Below are positions 1 through 9,915 of a DNA stretch of 64,000 nucleotides, one piece after another. A program made the translations under genes and the position numbers. Under the pieces are notes generated by a model. It had not been told where the DNA came from and did not search any database. It worked only from the letters and a program-made list of their open reading frames with translations. The DNA comes from an uncultured Kordiimonas sp. (GTDB lineage: Bacteria > Pseudomonadota > Alphaproteobacteria > Sphingomonadales > Kordiimonadaceae), in contig CANNDZ010000003.1 in the NCBI GenBank assembly GCA_947503575.1, positions 62,001-126,000 of the forward strand, given 5' to 3'. Position 1 is the stretch's first letter; every line of letters starts with the position of its first letter.

Positions 1-974
1 AAACCACTCTCGCGCGGTTTATATGCGGCCTAGACAAACCGATGGGTGGACATATGCGGTTTGACAAGCAAACGCTGTTTCATGCCCAGAAACGAGTTTT
101 TATACCGGCTGCGAACCGCAATATTGGGCTGGTGGCACAGGATGCTGGGTTGTTTCCACACCTTAATGCGGAAAAAAACATCGGTTTTGCACCCACAAGC
201 ACACCAGAAAGCCGCGCAAAGGCCATTGAAACAATGGACTGCAAACATTTATTGCAGCGGTTACCTCAAACCCTGTCCGGCGGGGAACGTCGGCGGGTCG
301 CCATTGCCCGGACGTTGGCTGCCAACCCAAGGCTGATCATTCTGGATGAACCCATGACTGGCCTTGACCCAAAGGCGCGACAGGAAATTTTGCCGTTTAT
401 CAAGGCGCTTAACCGCAAGGATGGTGTGCCCGTATTATTCATCACTCATCAGATTGAGGACATGCTGGCGATTGCAGACCATGCCCTATTGATGGCGCCT
501 GGCAAGATTGTCGCTGCAGGAAGCCTGGAGGATATTGTTGCGAGCCCGGACTGCGCGCGCCTATTGGGCCTGTCTGATGCTGGCCAACTGTTGCGGGGCA
601 CAGTAAAAAACCGCCAGGACGGCATGATTATTGTGGATGCAGCAGGTACAAAGATTTGTTTGCCAGACAGCGGCGAAAACACAGGAGCGGAGGTGACGCT
701 GCGCGTAATGGCGTCAGACATCGCCGTTGCAAAACAGCCCGTTGAGGGCATCAGTGTGATCAATCAGTTACCCGCTCAGATCCTCAAAGTTGAGAGTGCC
801 GAGCACAGCGCAACCATTCATCTTGCGCTGGAACCATCAGGTTTTTTGATAAAAAGCAATGTTGCCGGGCCAACGGTTGCACGCTTAAATTTGAGTGAAG
901 GTGACACGGTATGGGCGTTGATCAAGGCTGTATCGGTCAAGGATGTCGTTCTACCACCCGCGCCGTGCGCTTAA
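1..974 (+). CDS. modC: Molybdate ABC transporter ATP-binding protein ModC (5' partial)
   Basis: The gene is cut by the window edge. The reading frame is open from base 3 and the first residues, TTLARFICGLDKP, are the end of a Walker A motif (GKTTL), so the true start lies upstream. The ABC signature LSGGERRRVAIAR, Walker B LIILDEPMTGLD and the H-loop His in LFITHQIEDM follow in order. The last ~120 residues form a TOBE-like region of the kind that binds oxyanions in ModC. It would energise molybdate import at the inner membrane. Sulfate or another oxyanion cannot be excluded without modA/modB, which would lie upstream, but the molybdopterin genes elsewhere in the window favour molybdate. It converges on the porin gene with a 13-base gap. 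Confidence 0.8.
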   Translation, partial: TTLARFICGLDKPMGGHMRFDKQTLFHAQKRVFIPAANRNIGLVAQDAGLFPHLNAEKNIGFAPTSTPESRAKAIETMDCKHLLQRLPQTLSGGERRRVAIARTLAANPRLIILDEPMTGLDPKARQEILPFIKALNRKDGVPVLFITHQIEDMLAIADHALLMAPGKIVAAGSLEDIVASPDCARLLGLSDAGQLLRGTVKNRQDGMIIVDAAGTKICLPDSGENTGAEVTLRVMASDIAVAKQPVEGISVINQLPAQILKVESAEHSATIHLALEPSGFLIKSNVAGPTVARLNLSEGDTVWALIKAVSVKDVVLPPAPCA

Positions 975-987
975 AGGATACAAGCGA

Positions 988-2280
988 CTAGAAACGATGC
1001 CGGTACGCCACCTGAAAAATACTTTGGGACTGGTCGGGGGCAAAACCGATATCCCGACGCGCCGTGCGTTTGCTGTCGATGTACAGATATTCCGCCATCA
1101 GCGTGCTTTTACGGCCCAATTCAACAACGTAAGCGCCGGTTAGCGCGATACCGGCCTCATTATTGTTGTCGCGGCGCACAAAGGCATGGTCGGTCGTTTC
1201 AAACCAGTCAAACCGCGCCGACAGCCGATGATCACCAAACTTTTTGGTCGCCAGGACAAAAGCTGACTCAAAATCCATGTCGATATACCGTGTCCCCGCC
1301 ATTGGTCTAAACTCACCCATTCGGGTATTGCCGGTCATATATTGTGCGATCAGATGGATGTCTGAAACCACATCACCTTCGGCATAAAAGTTCCAAAATC
1401 GGGTATCCCAGCCATATTGTTCGCGGTCGATGGCCTCCGGGTCGGCTCGGTTATCATAATAAAAGGCACCCAGTTTCCAGTTACGGTTGTATGTCCAGTC
1501 AACCGCGCCGTAGAACCCGACACGGTTGTCTATTTCCGCCACAGGCTCCACCCAAAGAGGTTGCTTGACGAACGTGCTGTCTGCACCGATTTGCGGCAAC
1601 GGTGCCAACGGCAACTGCGAAAAGGCACCACCTTTCACATCATTAAGCGCCCACCCCCGGAAGGCCAGCAACGTGCCTGCAGGGTCATTAAAGCCAAAGA
1701 CCGCAGCCGTAAAATCAAGCTGGAACGTTTCCCGGCGCACACTTGCTTTGGCTTCCAGACCCAGTGTGCGGATTTCTTCCCCAATCCAGGAGTTAATTGC
1801 AGACGGCGTTATGGTGTAAGGGCTGGTCCAGGCAACCCCGACGTTTTCACGGGAAATATGCGGGAAAAACAGGCCGGCACGAAAACTGTACCGCGTGCGC
1901 GATGTTGGTGCCGGAGCGTACTTCAGGTAGGCTTCAACAAAATCAACAGGGCCATCCTGGATTTCATCAAACTTGGCATGAACAAAGGCCGACCATTCCC
2001 AGTTGAAATTAACATCAAAAAGCGCCGCAATTTCAGCGACTTCAATGTCGGTTACCGTATCGCCTTGCAGGTTACCGCCAAACCGGCCCTTGCCGAGCCA
2101 ATCATCAAGCCAGGTCGGTTCTCCATCTGCCACAGCAACGCGAAAGTCGGTAAACAGTTCCACATCAACCTTGATGTCGCTGCCCTGACCGCCATCACTA
2201 TATTGGGCAACCGCAGGCACCCCCACAAGCAATGCAGCCCCGCCAATAGCCAGAAGAGAAGCAATCTTATTCAGCCGCAT
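988..2280 (-). CDS. Outer-membrane beta-barrel porin-like protein
   Basis: About 430 residues. The start MRLNKIASLLAIGGAALLVG opens a clean signal peptide ending near VPAVAQ, and the ATG overlaps the last codons of the upstream phosphodiesterase gene by 14 bases, which suggests translational coupling. The mature part is rich in alternating aromatic/polar strands and ends in YRHRF, a C-terminal Phe typical of barrels inserted by the Bam complex. Aspartates and tryptophans near the N terminus (WLDDWLGKGRFGG) are conspicuous. I do not recognise a substrate. It forms a unit with the cupredoxin-like and c-di-GMP phosphodiesterase genes, so its function is probably linked to them. An in-frame start 12 codons earlier exists but would spoil the signal peptide. 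Confidence 0.7.
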   Translation of the reverse strand: MRLNKIASLLAIGGAALLVGVPAVAQYSDGGQGSDIKVDVELFTDFRVAVADGEPTWLDDWLGKGRFGGNLQGDTVTDIEVAEIAALFDVNFNWEWSAFVHAKFDEIQDGPVDFVEAYLKYAPAPTSRTRYSFRAGLFFPHISRENVGVAWTSPYTITPSAINSWIGEEIRTLGLEAKASVRRETFQLDFTAAVFGFNDPAGTLLAFRGWALNDVKGGAFSQLPLAPLPQIGADSTFVKQPLWVEPVAEIDNRVGFYGAVDWTYNRNWKLGAFYYDNRADPEAIDREQYGWDTRFWNFYAEGDVVSDIHLIAQYMTGNTRMGEFRPMAGTRYIDMDFESAFVLATKKFGDHRLSARFDWFETTDHAFVRRDNNNEAGIALTGAYVVELGRKSTLMAEYLYIDSKRTARRDIGFAPDQSQSIFQVAYRHRF

Positions 2281-4600
2281 GATCAAAATTACCCAGAAAT
2301 TCGATAAGGTCATCATTCGGTACGGGACGACAAATATGATAGCCTTGCAGCGTATCGCACCCGAAGGACTGCAATAGCTCTACAGATTCCGCATCCTCAA
2401 CGCCTTCAGCAGTTACCTGCATGCCCAGATTGTGCGCCAGCTCGATGGTGGAGCGCACCAGAATGCGGTCCTCTTCGTCTTCAGCAAGCTTCAGAATAAA
2501 TGATTTATCGATCTTGATTTCGCTAACCGGCAGGCTTTTGATGTAGCTGAGTGAGCTGTAGCCTGTACCGTAATCGTCGATGGACAGAGTAATGCCCATC
2601 GCGCTTAACATATTCAGAACCTCCAGCGCGCGCGACATATCATGCATCACCGCGCTTTCTGTAACCTCAAGCTTCAACGATGACGCGGGCAATGAATGCT
2701 TGCGTAACAAGTCAAGAACCTGTTTGGGTAATGTGCTGTTCATCAGGTCGGTGGTTGACAGGTTAACTGCCACGGCAAGGTCAATGCCCTGTTTGCGCCA
2801 ATCTGCCGCCTGTTTGATTGCGGTTTCGAGCGCCCAATCAGTTAACCGTTTGATGTCACCGGTTTTTTCCGCAAGCGAAATAAACTCGTCCGGAGGCACA
2901 AACCCCCTGGAGTCGCTGATCCACCGCATCAGTGCTTCAACAGACGTAATCTTGCCTGTCACCAAATCAAGCTTCGGCTGATACGCAAACTTCAATTCAC
3001 CACTGCTGATCGCTTCCCGCAGGTCGCCCATCATCGACAGCTTGTCTTTTTGCGCAGCACTGAGTTCTGCATCATACCAACTAAAGCGGTGTTCAGAGAT
3101 ACGGGCCCCATCAAGGGCAGAGTTTGCGTGCCGTAGCAGGCTGGAAATATCTTTGGCATCCGAAGGAAAGCGGGTCATGCCAACACTGACCTGCAAATCG
3201 ACCATCAAATCACCAACTGGCAACGGGTCTGCGAAGCTGTTCACAATCATGGAGCAGGACACATCGGCATCATTGGCGTCAAAATGGGCAAAGACAAAAC
3301 TGTCCGCTGACAATTGCGACAAATACTGGATATTGATGCCGCTTAAGCGGTGCGCCACACCCCGGATCAAGTCGGCCATATGTTCCTGGGTCAGGACAGC
3401 GCGCAGTTCTGATATCCGCTGAATTTCAACCACACCCAGCGCAAACGCCCTCCCCGCCTCAAGGGCTGGCGTAATTTTCTCTTCAAAAAACACTCGGTTT
3501 GGCAAACCTGAATCGCCATCATGGCAGGCTTCATATGTAATGCGCTCTTCGCGCTCGCGCACTGCAGTAACCATCTGGTTAAAGCTGCCGGTCAGGCGGG
3601 ATATTTCCTCATCTTTGGCGGGCGCCGTTACTTCCTGGTAATCACCGGCCGAGATTTTTTGTGCAGCGCGTGCCAGTAACCTAAGCGGTTTGGTTATACC
3701 CCGGGCAACAACCACACTGCCAATAAACAACAACACAAGACCAACAGCCAGGATAGATACAAGTGCAACAACCAAAGACTGGAACGGTGTCAGCCCTACA
3801 TCCACAGAATAGTATAACAAGGCATCAACATGATCACGGTCTGAAAAACCATCCTCAAGTGGCAACCGGCGGAACATATAGTCCTGACCATCAAACGTCT
3901 GTGAAAATGACTCCGCCATGTTATGAGCATGCTGCTCTGCCAAAAGGTCTCTGATATTGTCTTCTTTGTCTGTGGCTGTGGCCAGTTGATGCCCGGTATC
4001 GCCGTCGTAAATGAACGCCAGCTCTAACTGGATCGCTGACAGCTCCTTCAGTTCGCTCGCAACCTCCTGGTCCAGCCGCACACCCAGACCAACCCAGCCG
4101 ATTGTCACTGGTGCTTCCACCGGCGCGATAACAATTTCAAAAACTTCGCCGTCTATGGCAACAAACCTGGCCGCATAACCATCGTTTTGAGCCGCTTCCT
4201 TTAAACTGTCCGGCAGCGTCACCGCATCCCGTGAAATCGCTTTTCCACCGGCAATTGCAACCAATTCATCATCCAGATCAATTACAAAAGCCGAGTCGGT
4301 ATCAAGGCGGCTAATCAAGTTAACCAGAGCGCTTTCTATTGTGGCCTGATCGCGGGTTGCCACCGCCTGGCGAAAACCGAAATCCTTGGAAAGGTCTTGC
4401 GCTCGCGACCCAAAAACCTCAACACGATTACTGATAATCTGGTCAAAAACACGCGCTGATGCCGCCAGTTGGCCCTGAATTTGGTCCCTGACATTTTCAG
4501 TAACAGATGAATATATCGCCAGAATAATCACGCTTTGCACCGCCAGAAAAAGGGCGATGTAAACGATGGTGAGCTTGGTTTGGAACCGCATCTGGGCCAT
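2267..4600 (-). CDS. Membrane sensor with HAMP, degenerate GGDEF and EAL domains (c-di-GMP phosphodiesterase)
   Basis: About 777 residues. An N-terminal membrane segment (TIVYIALFLAVQSVIILAIY) is followed by a ~250-residue periplasmic region of the Cache/PAS kind, a second membrane segment, a HAMP linker, a GGDEF domain and a C-terminal EAL domain. The GGDEF signature is replaced by SADSF, so diguanylate cyclase activity is unlikely. The EAL domain keeps EALMRW, VNLS, VTES, IDDYGTG, KIDKSF and AEGVED, the metal and catalytic residues of active phosphodiesterases. It should hydrolyse c-di-GMP in response to a periplasmic signal. The chosen ATG follows the upstream stop as TGACATG; in-frame starts at 4615 (ATG) and 4645 (GTG) are alternatives. 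It sits between the cupredoxin-like gene and the porin gene. Confidence 0.85.
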   Translation of the reverse strand: MAQMRFQTKLTIVYIALFLAVQSVIILAIYSSVTENVRDQIQGQLAASARVFDQIISNRVEVFGSRAQDLSKDFGFRQAVATRDQATIESALVNLISRLDTDSAFVIDLDDELVAIAGGKAISRDAVTLPDSLKEAAQNDGYAARFVAIDGEVFEIVIAPVEAPVTIGWVGLGVRLDQEVASELKELSAIQLELAFIYDGDTGHQLATATDKEDNIRDLLAEQHAHNMAESFSQTFDGQDYMFRRLPLEDGFSDRDHVDALLYYSVDVGLTPFQSLVVALVSILAVGLVLLFIGSVVVARGITKPLRLLARAAQKISAGDYQEVTAPAKDEEISRLTGSFNQMVTAVREREERITYEACHDGDSGLPNRVFFEEKITPALEAGRAFALGVVEIQRISELRAVLTQEHMADLIRGVAHRLSGINIQYLSQLSADSFVFAHFDANDADVSCSMIVNSFADPLPVGDLMVDLQVSVGMTRFPSDAKDISSLLRHANSALDGARISEHRFSWYDAELSAAQKDKLSMMGDLREAISSGELKFAYQPKLDLVTGKITSVEALMRWISDSRGFVPPDEFISLAEKTGDIKRLTDWALETAIKQAADWRKQGIDLAVAVNLSTTDLMNSTLPKQVLDLLRKHSLPASSLKLEVTESAVMHDMSRALEVLNMLSAMGITLSIDDYGTGYSSLSYIKSLPVSEIKIDKSFILKLAEDEEDRILVRSTIELAHNLGMQVTAEGVEDAESVELLQSFGCDTLQGYHICRPVPNDDLIEFLGNFDHAAE

Positions 4601-4601
4601 G

Positions 4602-5270
4602 TCAGTATTGTCCATCCGCTGGTGGGCGCTGTTGCCCCCAGACACGGCGCAGGCGAACCGTCAGCTTTTGCACGGCGTTCGTGTCGCCAATCGTCAGGGT
4701 AACGGGCTCGGGAGCACCATTTTTCCGGATGCCAGGATGCCACACGGTCAGCTGATAGCTACCGTTTTCAAGGGTCGGGAAATCTGCGCGCCCATGCTCG
4801 TCCGTGGTGCCATATATCGGCGCATCAGTGACGTAAATATAAGCCAACATATTATCGTGGATATTACAGCCCAGCGCGACCACCCCAGCCTGATCAAATT
4901 CTATAGCGTTGGTTTCATCCTTGCCATAAAGCCGCAACTCAAAAGTTCTGGCTTTGGAAAAGGAATACACATGATGCCGGGCTTCATCAAAATTCGGAAA
5001 GCTGACCCGGGTGCCGGTGCGCACAGGCAAAACAAACGGGGCGAAAAGCGTATTTTCCTGGCGCATCTCTGCCCTGTTCATGTCTTCAGGCGGCTGACTG
5101 AGCGGGAATGCTGGCGACAAAGATACCACAGCATTTACAAGCGCCTGCCCGTCATTATCTGTTACCTCTACAGAAAGAGGACCTGCCAGACAGGCGCGCG
5201 AAACGCCCACTGTCACAGCCGCCAAAAGCAGTATCCGCAACAGAAAATAATATTTTTTAAGTTTGATCAT
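4602..5270 (-). CDS. Exported cupredoxin-like / methylamine-utilisation-like protein
   Basis: About 222 residues with a signal peptide (hydrophobic run RILLLAAVTVGVS, cleavage near CLAG). The middle is cupredoxin-like: His99/His100 in RHHVYS and then C-N-I-H-D-N-M (Cys135, His138, Met141), the spacing of a type I copper site. The C-terminal part (DEHGRADFPTLENGSYQLTVWHPG) resembles a carboxypeptidase-regulatory-like beta domain. Proteins of this build are often named methylamine utilisation protein, but no mau genes are present. The ATG at 5270 is chosen for its signal peptide; a TTG at 5279 lies closer to a GGGGAGG element. It is the first gene of the three-gene unit, and a role as copper or redox input to the neighbouring sensor is inference. 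Confidence 0.65.
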   Translation of the reverse strand: MIKLKKYYFLLRILLLAAVTVGVSRACLAGPLSVEVTDNDGQALVNAVVSLSPAFPLSQPPEDMNRAEMRQENTLFAPFVLPVRTGTRVSFPNFDEARHHVYSFSKARTFELRLYGKDETNAIEFDQAGVVALGCNIHDNMLAYIYVTDAPIYGTTDEHGRADFPTLENGSYQLTVWHPGIRKNGAPEPVTLTIGDTNAVQKLTVRLRRVWGQQRPPADGQY

Positions 5271-5585
5271 AAAGATCAACCATCCTCCCCAAAAGACGGG
5301 CCGGTCTTTCACCGCCCTGCTCCACGAAGCGGACCAGACGGAATTGACCGCAACAAAGCCGCATTTTACCGCATCATAATTGTGATGCATGCAAAATGAT
5401 GTTTATCAACGAACACAATCAACCCTAACCAATGCAATGCAAAGATGAAAGCTTGACTGCAGTCTCAAAATTGCGACCTGGCACAAAGTCAAAACAGGCA
5501 AACATAATGAACGCATTGTCATCATCAGGGTGATCTGCTTAATGTTTGGTGAACGAATAAAACAAACTTGGACTGGGAGGAATAC

Positions 5586-7478
5586 ATGAACCTGAAACCA
5601 TTGAAACGCAAAGCGTCTGCAGTGGCTATAACACTGGCGCTTACCGTGCCCACATTGGTGTCTACACCGGCATGGGCACAGCAAAACGAACAAGACCAAA
5701 TTCGCTGGAATTTGACGGATTTGTATCCAACGCTGGATTCTTGGAACACGGAGCGAGAGCGCATCGGCGCAGAGATTGAAACCATCGCACAATACAAAGG
5801 CACGCTGGGAAACAGCGCCGAGAGTCTGCTTACTGCCTTCGATGCGATTTCAGCGATCAACAAAGAAGCAGCCCGCGTCTTCATCTATGCATCGCTGGGC
5901 GGTGACGAAGACCTGCGCGATGCGGACGGCCAAGAGAGACTGGGGCTGGCACGCAGCATGTTTGCAGCCCTGGGTCAGCAGACATCCTTTATCGCCCCGG
6001 AGATTCTGGCCATCGGCGAAGACCAGATCGAACGCTTTATTGAGGCCGAACCCCGCCTGGCGAAACACGCCTTCCAATTGCGCGATATTCTGCGGCAAAA
6101 GCAGTACACGCTTGGCGGCGAAGCAGAAGGCATTCTGGCAAACGCCAGCGAAGTGCTGGGTGGACCACAGCGGATCTATTCCCTTTTGAGCACCGCAGCT
6201 ATCCCCTGGCCCAAAGTGACGCTGGCAAGCGAGCAGGTCATAACCCTGGATCAAGCAGCCTACACTCGCTACCGCGCGGTTCCCAACCGGCAGGACCGGA
6301 AAAAGGTTTTTGATGCCTTCTGGGAGACTTGGAAAACCTATGAAGCTCCGTTTGGGCAGACGCTTGATACACTGGTTCGTACGCATATTTTCACCGCCAA
6401 GTCGCGCGGATACGAAAATTCGCTGGAGCAAGCCGTTTCCAGCAGCAATGTGCCAACGGACGTGTATCGCGCGCTAGTGAAAGCCGCGAATGACAACCTG
6501 CCATCCATGCACAGATATCTGAAACTGCGTCAAAGGATGATGGGTCTGCCAGACCTGCATTATTACGATATTTATCCGGAAACCACGCAGCTAGAGCGGG
6601 AATTTACAATTGAAGACGCGACAAAACTGACACTTGAGTCGCTGGCACCGTTTGGAGATGAATATCTGACTTTGCTGGAACAGGGGTTGAGCGCTGACTG
6701 GATGCATGTGTACCCGCAACCTGGCAAACGGTCCGGTGCCTACATGCAGGGTGCAGGATACGACGTACACCCCTATGTTTTGCTGAACTACAATAAAGGG
6801 TTTGAAGACGTTAGCACCTTCTCTCACGAATGGGGGCATGCAGTGCATACCCTGCTTGCACGCGCTAACAACCCATATGAGACATACAGTTATACAACCT
6901 TTACGGCGGAACTTGCGTCCACAACCAACGAGGTGTTGTTGCAGGAATACATGCTAGCCAAAGACCTGTCAGACGAAGAACGCCTGTATTACATCGACCG
7001 TGCACTTGAGGGCATTCGCGGTACCTTTTTCCGGCAAACCATGTTTGCCGAATTTGAATTGCGCGTACATGAATTAGCCGAAGCCGGTGAGGCTTTGTCA
7101 GGTCGCCGCATGACCGAGCTGTATCTTGAATTGCTCAAGAAATACCATGGTCACGATGAAGGCGTAATGACCATTGATCCCGCGTATGCCATAGAATGGG
7201 CCTATATTCCGCACTTCTATTTCAACTTTTATGTGTACCAGTATGCCACCAGTATTTCAGGCGGCACCATGTTTGCTGAACGTATGCTGGCGGGCGATGA
7301 AACAGCGCGCGATGACTATATCAACACGCTGAAAGCCGGTGGGTCGGAATACCCGCATCCTTTGTTAAAAAAGGCGGGTGTCGATTTGACCAGCGACGTA
7401 CCCTACACGACGCTTATCAACCGCATGAACCGGCTGATGGATGAGGCTGAGGTATTGCTGGACCGCATGGGCAAATAG
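5586..7478 (+). CDS. Exported M3-family oligoendopeptidase F-like peptidase
   Basis: About 630 residues, close to the usual length of PepF. The start MNLKPLKRK follows GGGAGGAATAC and opens a signal peptide ending near TPAWAQQ, so the enzyme is probably periplasmic, unlike cytoplasmic PepF. The zinc site is HEWGH in TFSHEWGHAVHTLL, with the third ligand Glu in FTAELASTTNE 25-30 residues later. The family hydrolyses short oligopeptides. The gene stands alone, ends just before a 14-bp perfect hairpin and converges on an RTX protease. Periplasmic peptide turnover is the likely role; the physiological substrate cannot be told from sequence. Confidence 0.87.
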   Translation: MNLKPLKRKASAVAITLALTVPTLVSTPAWAQQNEQDQIRWNLTDLYPTLDSWNTERERIGAEIETIAQYKGTLGNSAESLLTAFDAISAINKEAARVFIYASLGGDEDLRDADGQERLGLARSMFAALGQQTSFIAPEILAIGEDQIERFIEAEPRLAKHAFQLRDILRQKQYTLGGEAEGILANASEVLGGPQRIYSLLSTAAIPWPKVTLASEQVITLDQAAYTRYRAVPNRQDRKKVFDAFWETWKTYEAPFGQTLDTLVRTHIFTAKSRGYENSLEQAVSSSNVPTDVYRALVKAANDNLPSMHRYLKLRQRMMGLPDLHYYDIYPETTQLEREFTIEDATKLTLESLAPFGDEYLTLLEQGLSADWMHVYPQPGKRSGAYMQGAGYDVHPYVLLNYNKGFEDVSTFSHEWGHAVHTLLARANNPYETYSYTTFTAELASTTNEVLLQEYMLAKDLSDEERLYYIDRALEGIRGTFFRQTMFAEFELRVHELAEAGEALSGRRMTELYLELLKKYHGHDEGVMTIDPAYAIEWAYIPHFYFNFYVYQYATSISGGTMFAERMLAGDETARDDYINTLKAGGSEYPHPLLKKAGVDLTSDVPYTTLINRMNRLMDEAEVLLDRMGK

Positions 7479-7501
7479 CAACAACCCGAACCAGAACACA
7501 C

Positions 7502-7540
7502 AAGAGCCACCGCAGGGTAACTGCGGTGGCTCTTCCTTTT
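7502..7540. terminator. Strong bidirectional hairpin terminator
   Basis: A 14-base perfect stem (7502-7515 with 7521-7534) has a five-base loop GGTAA and is followed by TCCTTTT on the plus strand. It lies between the converging ends of the M3 peptidase and the RTX protease genes and can serve both. Confidence 0.85.
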
Positions 7541-7561
7541 GGCCCCGATTTTTGAAACCTG

Positions 7562-9517
7562 CTATAAAATGAGTGTCATTTGGGACAGATCGTCGACGGT
7601 AAGGTTTTCCAATGTTACGCTTGCGCCGCCACCTGTATCAATCACCAGATCACCATTAACGTTTGAGCTTGCTGCAATCACGTCATCAAGTGTCGTGAAG
7701 TCAGTCTCTGTGTCCGACAGTTGAAGCGTATCGTCCGAAACATCAAAGTCTTCAATGGTGTCATCGCCGTGCCCAGCTTCAAAAATAAAGGTGTCATCGC
7801 CAGCACCGCCCTCGAACATGTCGTTACCACCACCGCCCCACAGGGTATCATTTCCAGTGCCGCCTTCGACGGTATCGTTGCCGTCACCGCTAAAGAGATT
7901 GTCATCACCTGAGCCGCCCGAAATGCTGTCCCTGCCGGAACTGCCAAAAATAGCGTCATTACCGGCCCCGCCGTCTATGACATCATTAAGGCCGGTGTCG
8001 CCCGCGTCCTGGCCACCATACAACACATCGTTTCCGGCGCCACCAAGGATTGTATCATCGCCTGTGCCGCCGCCCAGGGTATCATCCCCAGTTGCAGCGA
8101 TAACGAGATCATCACCGTCTCCAGACCAGATTACATCCGTGCCGGTGCCGCTGGTCACTGCTTCGCCTTCATCATAGCGGCCATTGTCAACAACGCTGTC
8201 GTCCCAACCACCGCCAAGCAGTGTATCGTCACCAGCACCGCCGAATATTATGTCGTTGCCGTCCGCCGTTGCATCCTCATTGGCAGATACAACGTCCATT
8301 TTATCACCGTCATCAAGGCCGCCGCCGATTAGCAGGTCATTACCGGCACCGCCCCCCACAACGTCATTACCGGCACCACCTGCCATAATATCATTGCCAC
8401 TGTCGCCAGCACCTGCCCAAAGCGTGTCATTGCCCAAACCAGCGATCGCAACGTCATCCCCCAGGCCGCTGACCAGCACATCGGCACCCATGCCGCCGTC
8501 CAGGTAATCGTCGCCTTCATTACCGACAAGGCGATTTGCGGTATCATTACCCGTGATTGTGTCATCACCCTCGGCGCCGTGTGCATTTTCGATGATGGTG
8601 TCTGGGGCAATATAGACCGTATTCGAATCGTAGAAAAAATTGGACCCATCCCAGTACTCGACAGTGGTCCCGACATCGCTCCAGCTACCGGGGCGTAGGT
8701 CCAGTTTTACATCGCGGTCGCCAGATACACCCAGCGTATCAGTGCCGTCATAATCCCAGATTGTAAGGTAATGGCGGGCAGCCTGGTCATAAACATAACT
8801 GTCGGCCCCTGCTGTGGTTTCTGTGTTGACGCCGTACATATACTGCAGCGCCAAAATGTCGGCATACATGTATGTTTGTGGCCACAAGTCAGCCCATTGA
8901 GCATTGGGAAAGCGTGCAGACACACTGTAAGACATGACAGTGTAATCCACCCCTTCGAGGGAAGATGCCAGAGCCGGAAATTCCCCTTCTTCCTCAAAAG
9001 AGTGCTTCAGTCCCAGGGCATGCCCCAGTTCGTGCAAGAGCGTATGACCGAAATCTACATCGTTTTCGCCGTGATTGGCCGACAGTATCCAGATATCGCC
9101 TGCTGCCTCATAGGCGCCCGGCAAATACGCCCATGCAACCGCGTCCTCATCTTCTATGCCTGTGTAAGCCACGCGGATAGTGCCAGCGCTGTCGCCACTG
9201 TCTTCAACTTCCACGAACGCGAGCTTCGAGAAACTGCTGAGGTTGTCCAGCATGGACCGGAAAAAAGCCTGCGCAGATACCGAAAGTCCATCAAGGCCAG
9301 TGTGGGGTTCATTGCCTTCAGTATCGTACCCACGAACCGGGTCTGTGCTGAACATGCTGTTGGCATCGGGGAAACTGAAGCTGAGCGTAGTTGTGTCTGA
9401 TCCCGTGTCGGACACCCAGCGCAAACCTGACAAAAGGCCATCTATGGTAGCGTTGTTAGACGGGCCAATAGTATCGGACTGGGCTATAGAATCGACGCCT
9501 GAAACACCGTCTGTCAT
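7562..9517 (-). CDS. Serralysin-like RTX metalloprotease (M10B), type I secreted
   Basis: 651 residues without a signal peptide. The zinc motif HELGHALGLKH is at residues 162-172 and the Met-turn VMSYS at about 194-198, the metzincin hallmarks of serralysins. Residues ~310-600 hold many calcium-binding GGxGxDxxx nonapeptides (for example GGAGNDVLYGG), and the C terminus ends in hydrophobic residues (QMTLIL), as expected for a type I secretion signal. The start is preceded by AGGGAG. It should be exported by an ABC/MFP/TolC system and fold in external calcium, degrading protein outside the cell. No type I secretion genes or inhibitor are in the window, so the exporter must be elsewhere. Confidence 0.88.
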   Translation of the reverse strand: MTDGVSGVDSIAQSDTIGPSNNATIDGLLSGLRWVSDTGSDTTTLSFSFPDANSMFSTDPVRGYDTEGNEPHTGLDGLSVSAQAFFRSMLDNLSSFSKLAFVEVEDSGDSAGTIRVAYTGIEDEDAVAWAYLPGAYEAAGDIWILSANHGENDVDFGHTLLHELGHALGLKHSFEEEGEFPALASSLEGVDYTVMSYSVSARFPNAQWADLWPQTYMYADILALQYMYGVNTETTAGADSYVYDQAARHYLTIWDYDGTDTLGVSGDRDVKLDLRPGSWSDVGTTVEYWDGSNFFYDSNTVYIAPDTIIENAHGAEGDDTITGNDTANRLVGNEGDDYLDGGMGADVLVSGLGDDVAIAGLGNDTLWAGAGDSGNDIMAGGAGNDVVGGGAGNDLLIGGGLDDGDKMDVVSANEDATADGNDIIFGGAGDDTLLGGGWDDSVVDNGRYDEGEAVTSGTGTDVIWSGDGDDLVIAATGDDTLGGGTGDDTILGGAGNDVLYGGQDAGDTGLNDVIDGGAGNDAIFGSSGRDSISGGSGDDNLFSGDGNDTVEGGTGNDTLWGGGGNDMFEGGAGDDTFIFEAGHGDDTIEDFDVSDDTLQLSDTETDFTTLDDVIAASSNVNGDLVIDTGGGASVTLENLTVDDLSQMTLIL

Positions 9518-9915
9518 GGTCGCACTCCCTAGCAGTAGCCTGTTTGAGACCCTCTAACGGGCACGGCTAATGAACTGGTTAACTGCCTCGACCCCTGCCT
9601 TTATTAACCGGCCATATCAGTATGGCAAAAAAACCAACATTCTGTAAATGATAAGCACAAATTTGATCTTTTCAGGGCAATTCATGGTTTCCCAGCGATA
9701 TTTCAGGTTTATTGGAGACTAGTGCACAATCAAACGGCGCTATCATCCTGAGTTCCCATATGTCAGAAACCCCCGTTCAGCGGGATCACTTTTCACCTTG
9801 TTTTATCGCTGTTGCCTCTGTTATTTTCAGCTCGACGCATTGGGGTGTCGTCCATAAGTGGCTGAAACGGTTATCCTAGGGTAGCTTGCCGCGTAACGCA
9901 TTATGAAGGCACACC
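9518..9915. other. Intergenic region, no gene seen
   Basis: About 400 bases between the divergent RTX protease and diheme cytochrome genes. I see no convincing coding frame, tRNA or repeat. It must carry the promoters of both genes, but no clear -35/-10 pair stood out. Confidence 0.5.

Noticed and set aside
1417-2307. 296-codon plus-strand frame opposite the porin gene
   Set aside because: No family resemblance, no ribosome site, and fully antisense to a convincing signal-peptide barrel protein.
5250-5276. TTGAT...ATCAA inverted repeat near the cupredoxin gene start, resembling an FNR box
   Set aside because: The half sites are seven bases apart instead of four and overlap the start codon, so it does not fit FNR.
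7721-8507. Long plus-strand frames opposite the RTX repeats
   Set aside because: Low-complexity Ser/Pro products are the antisense of Gly/Asp repeats; the minus-strand protease is clearly the gene.
7562-9517. Repeat-rich DNA as a possible CRISPR or satellite array
   Set aside because: The periodicity is that of codons for GGxGxD calcium-binding repeats within one open frame.
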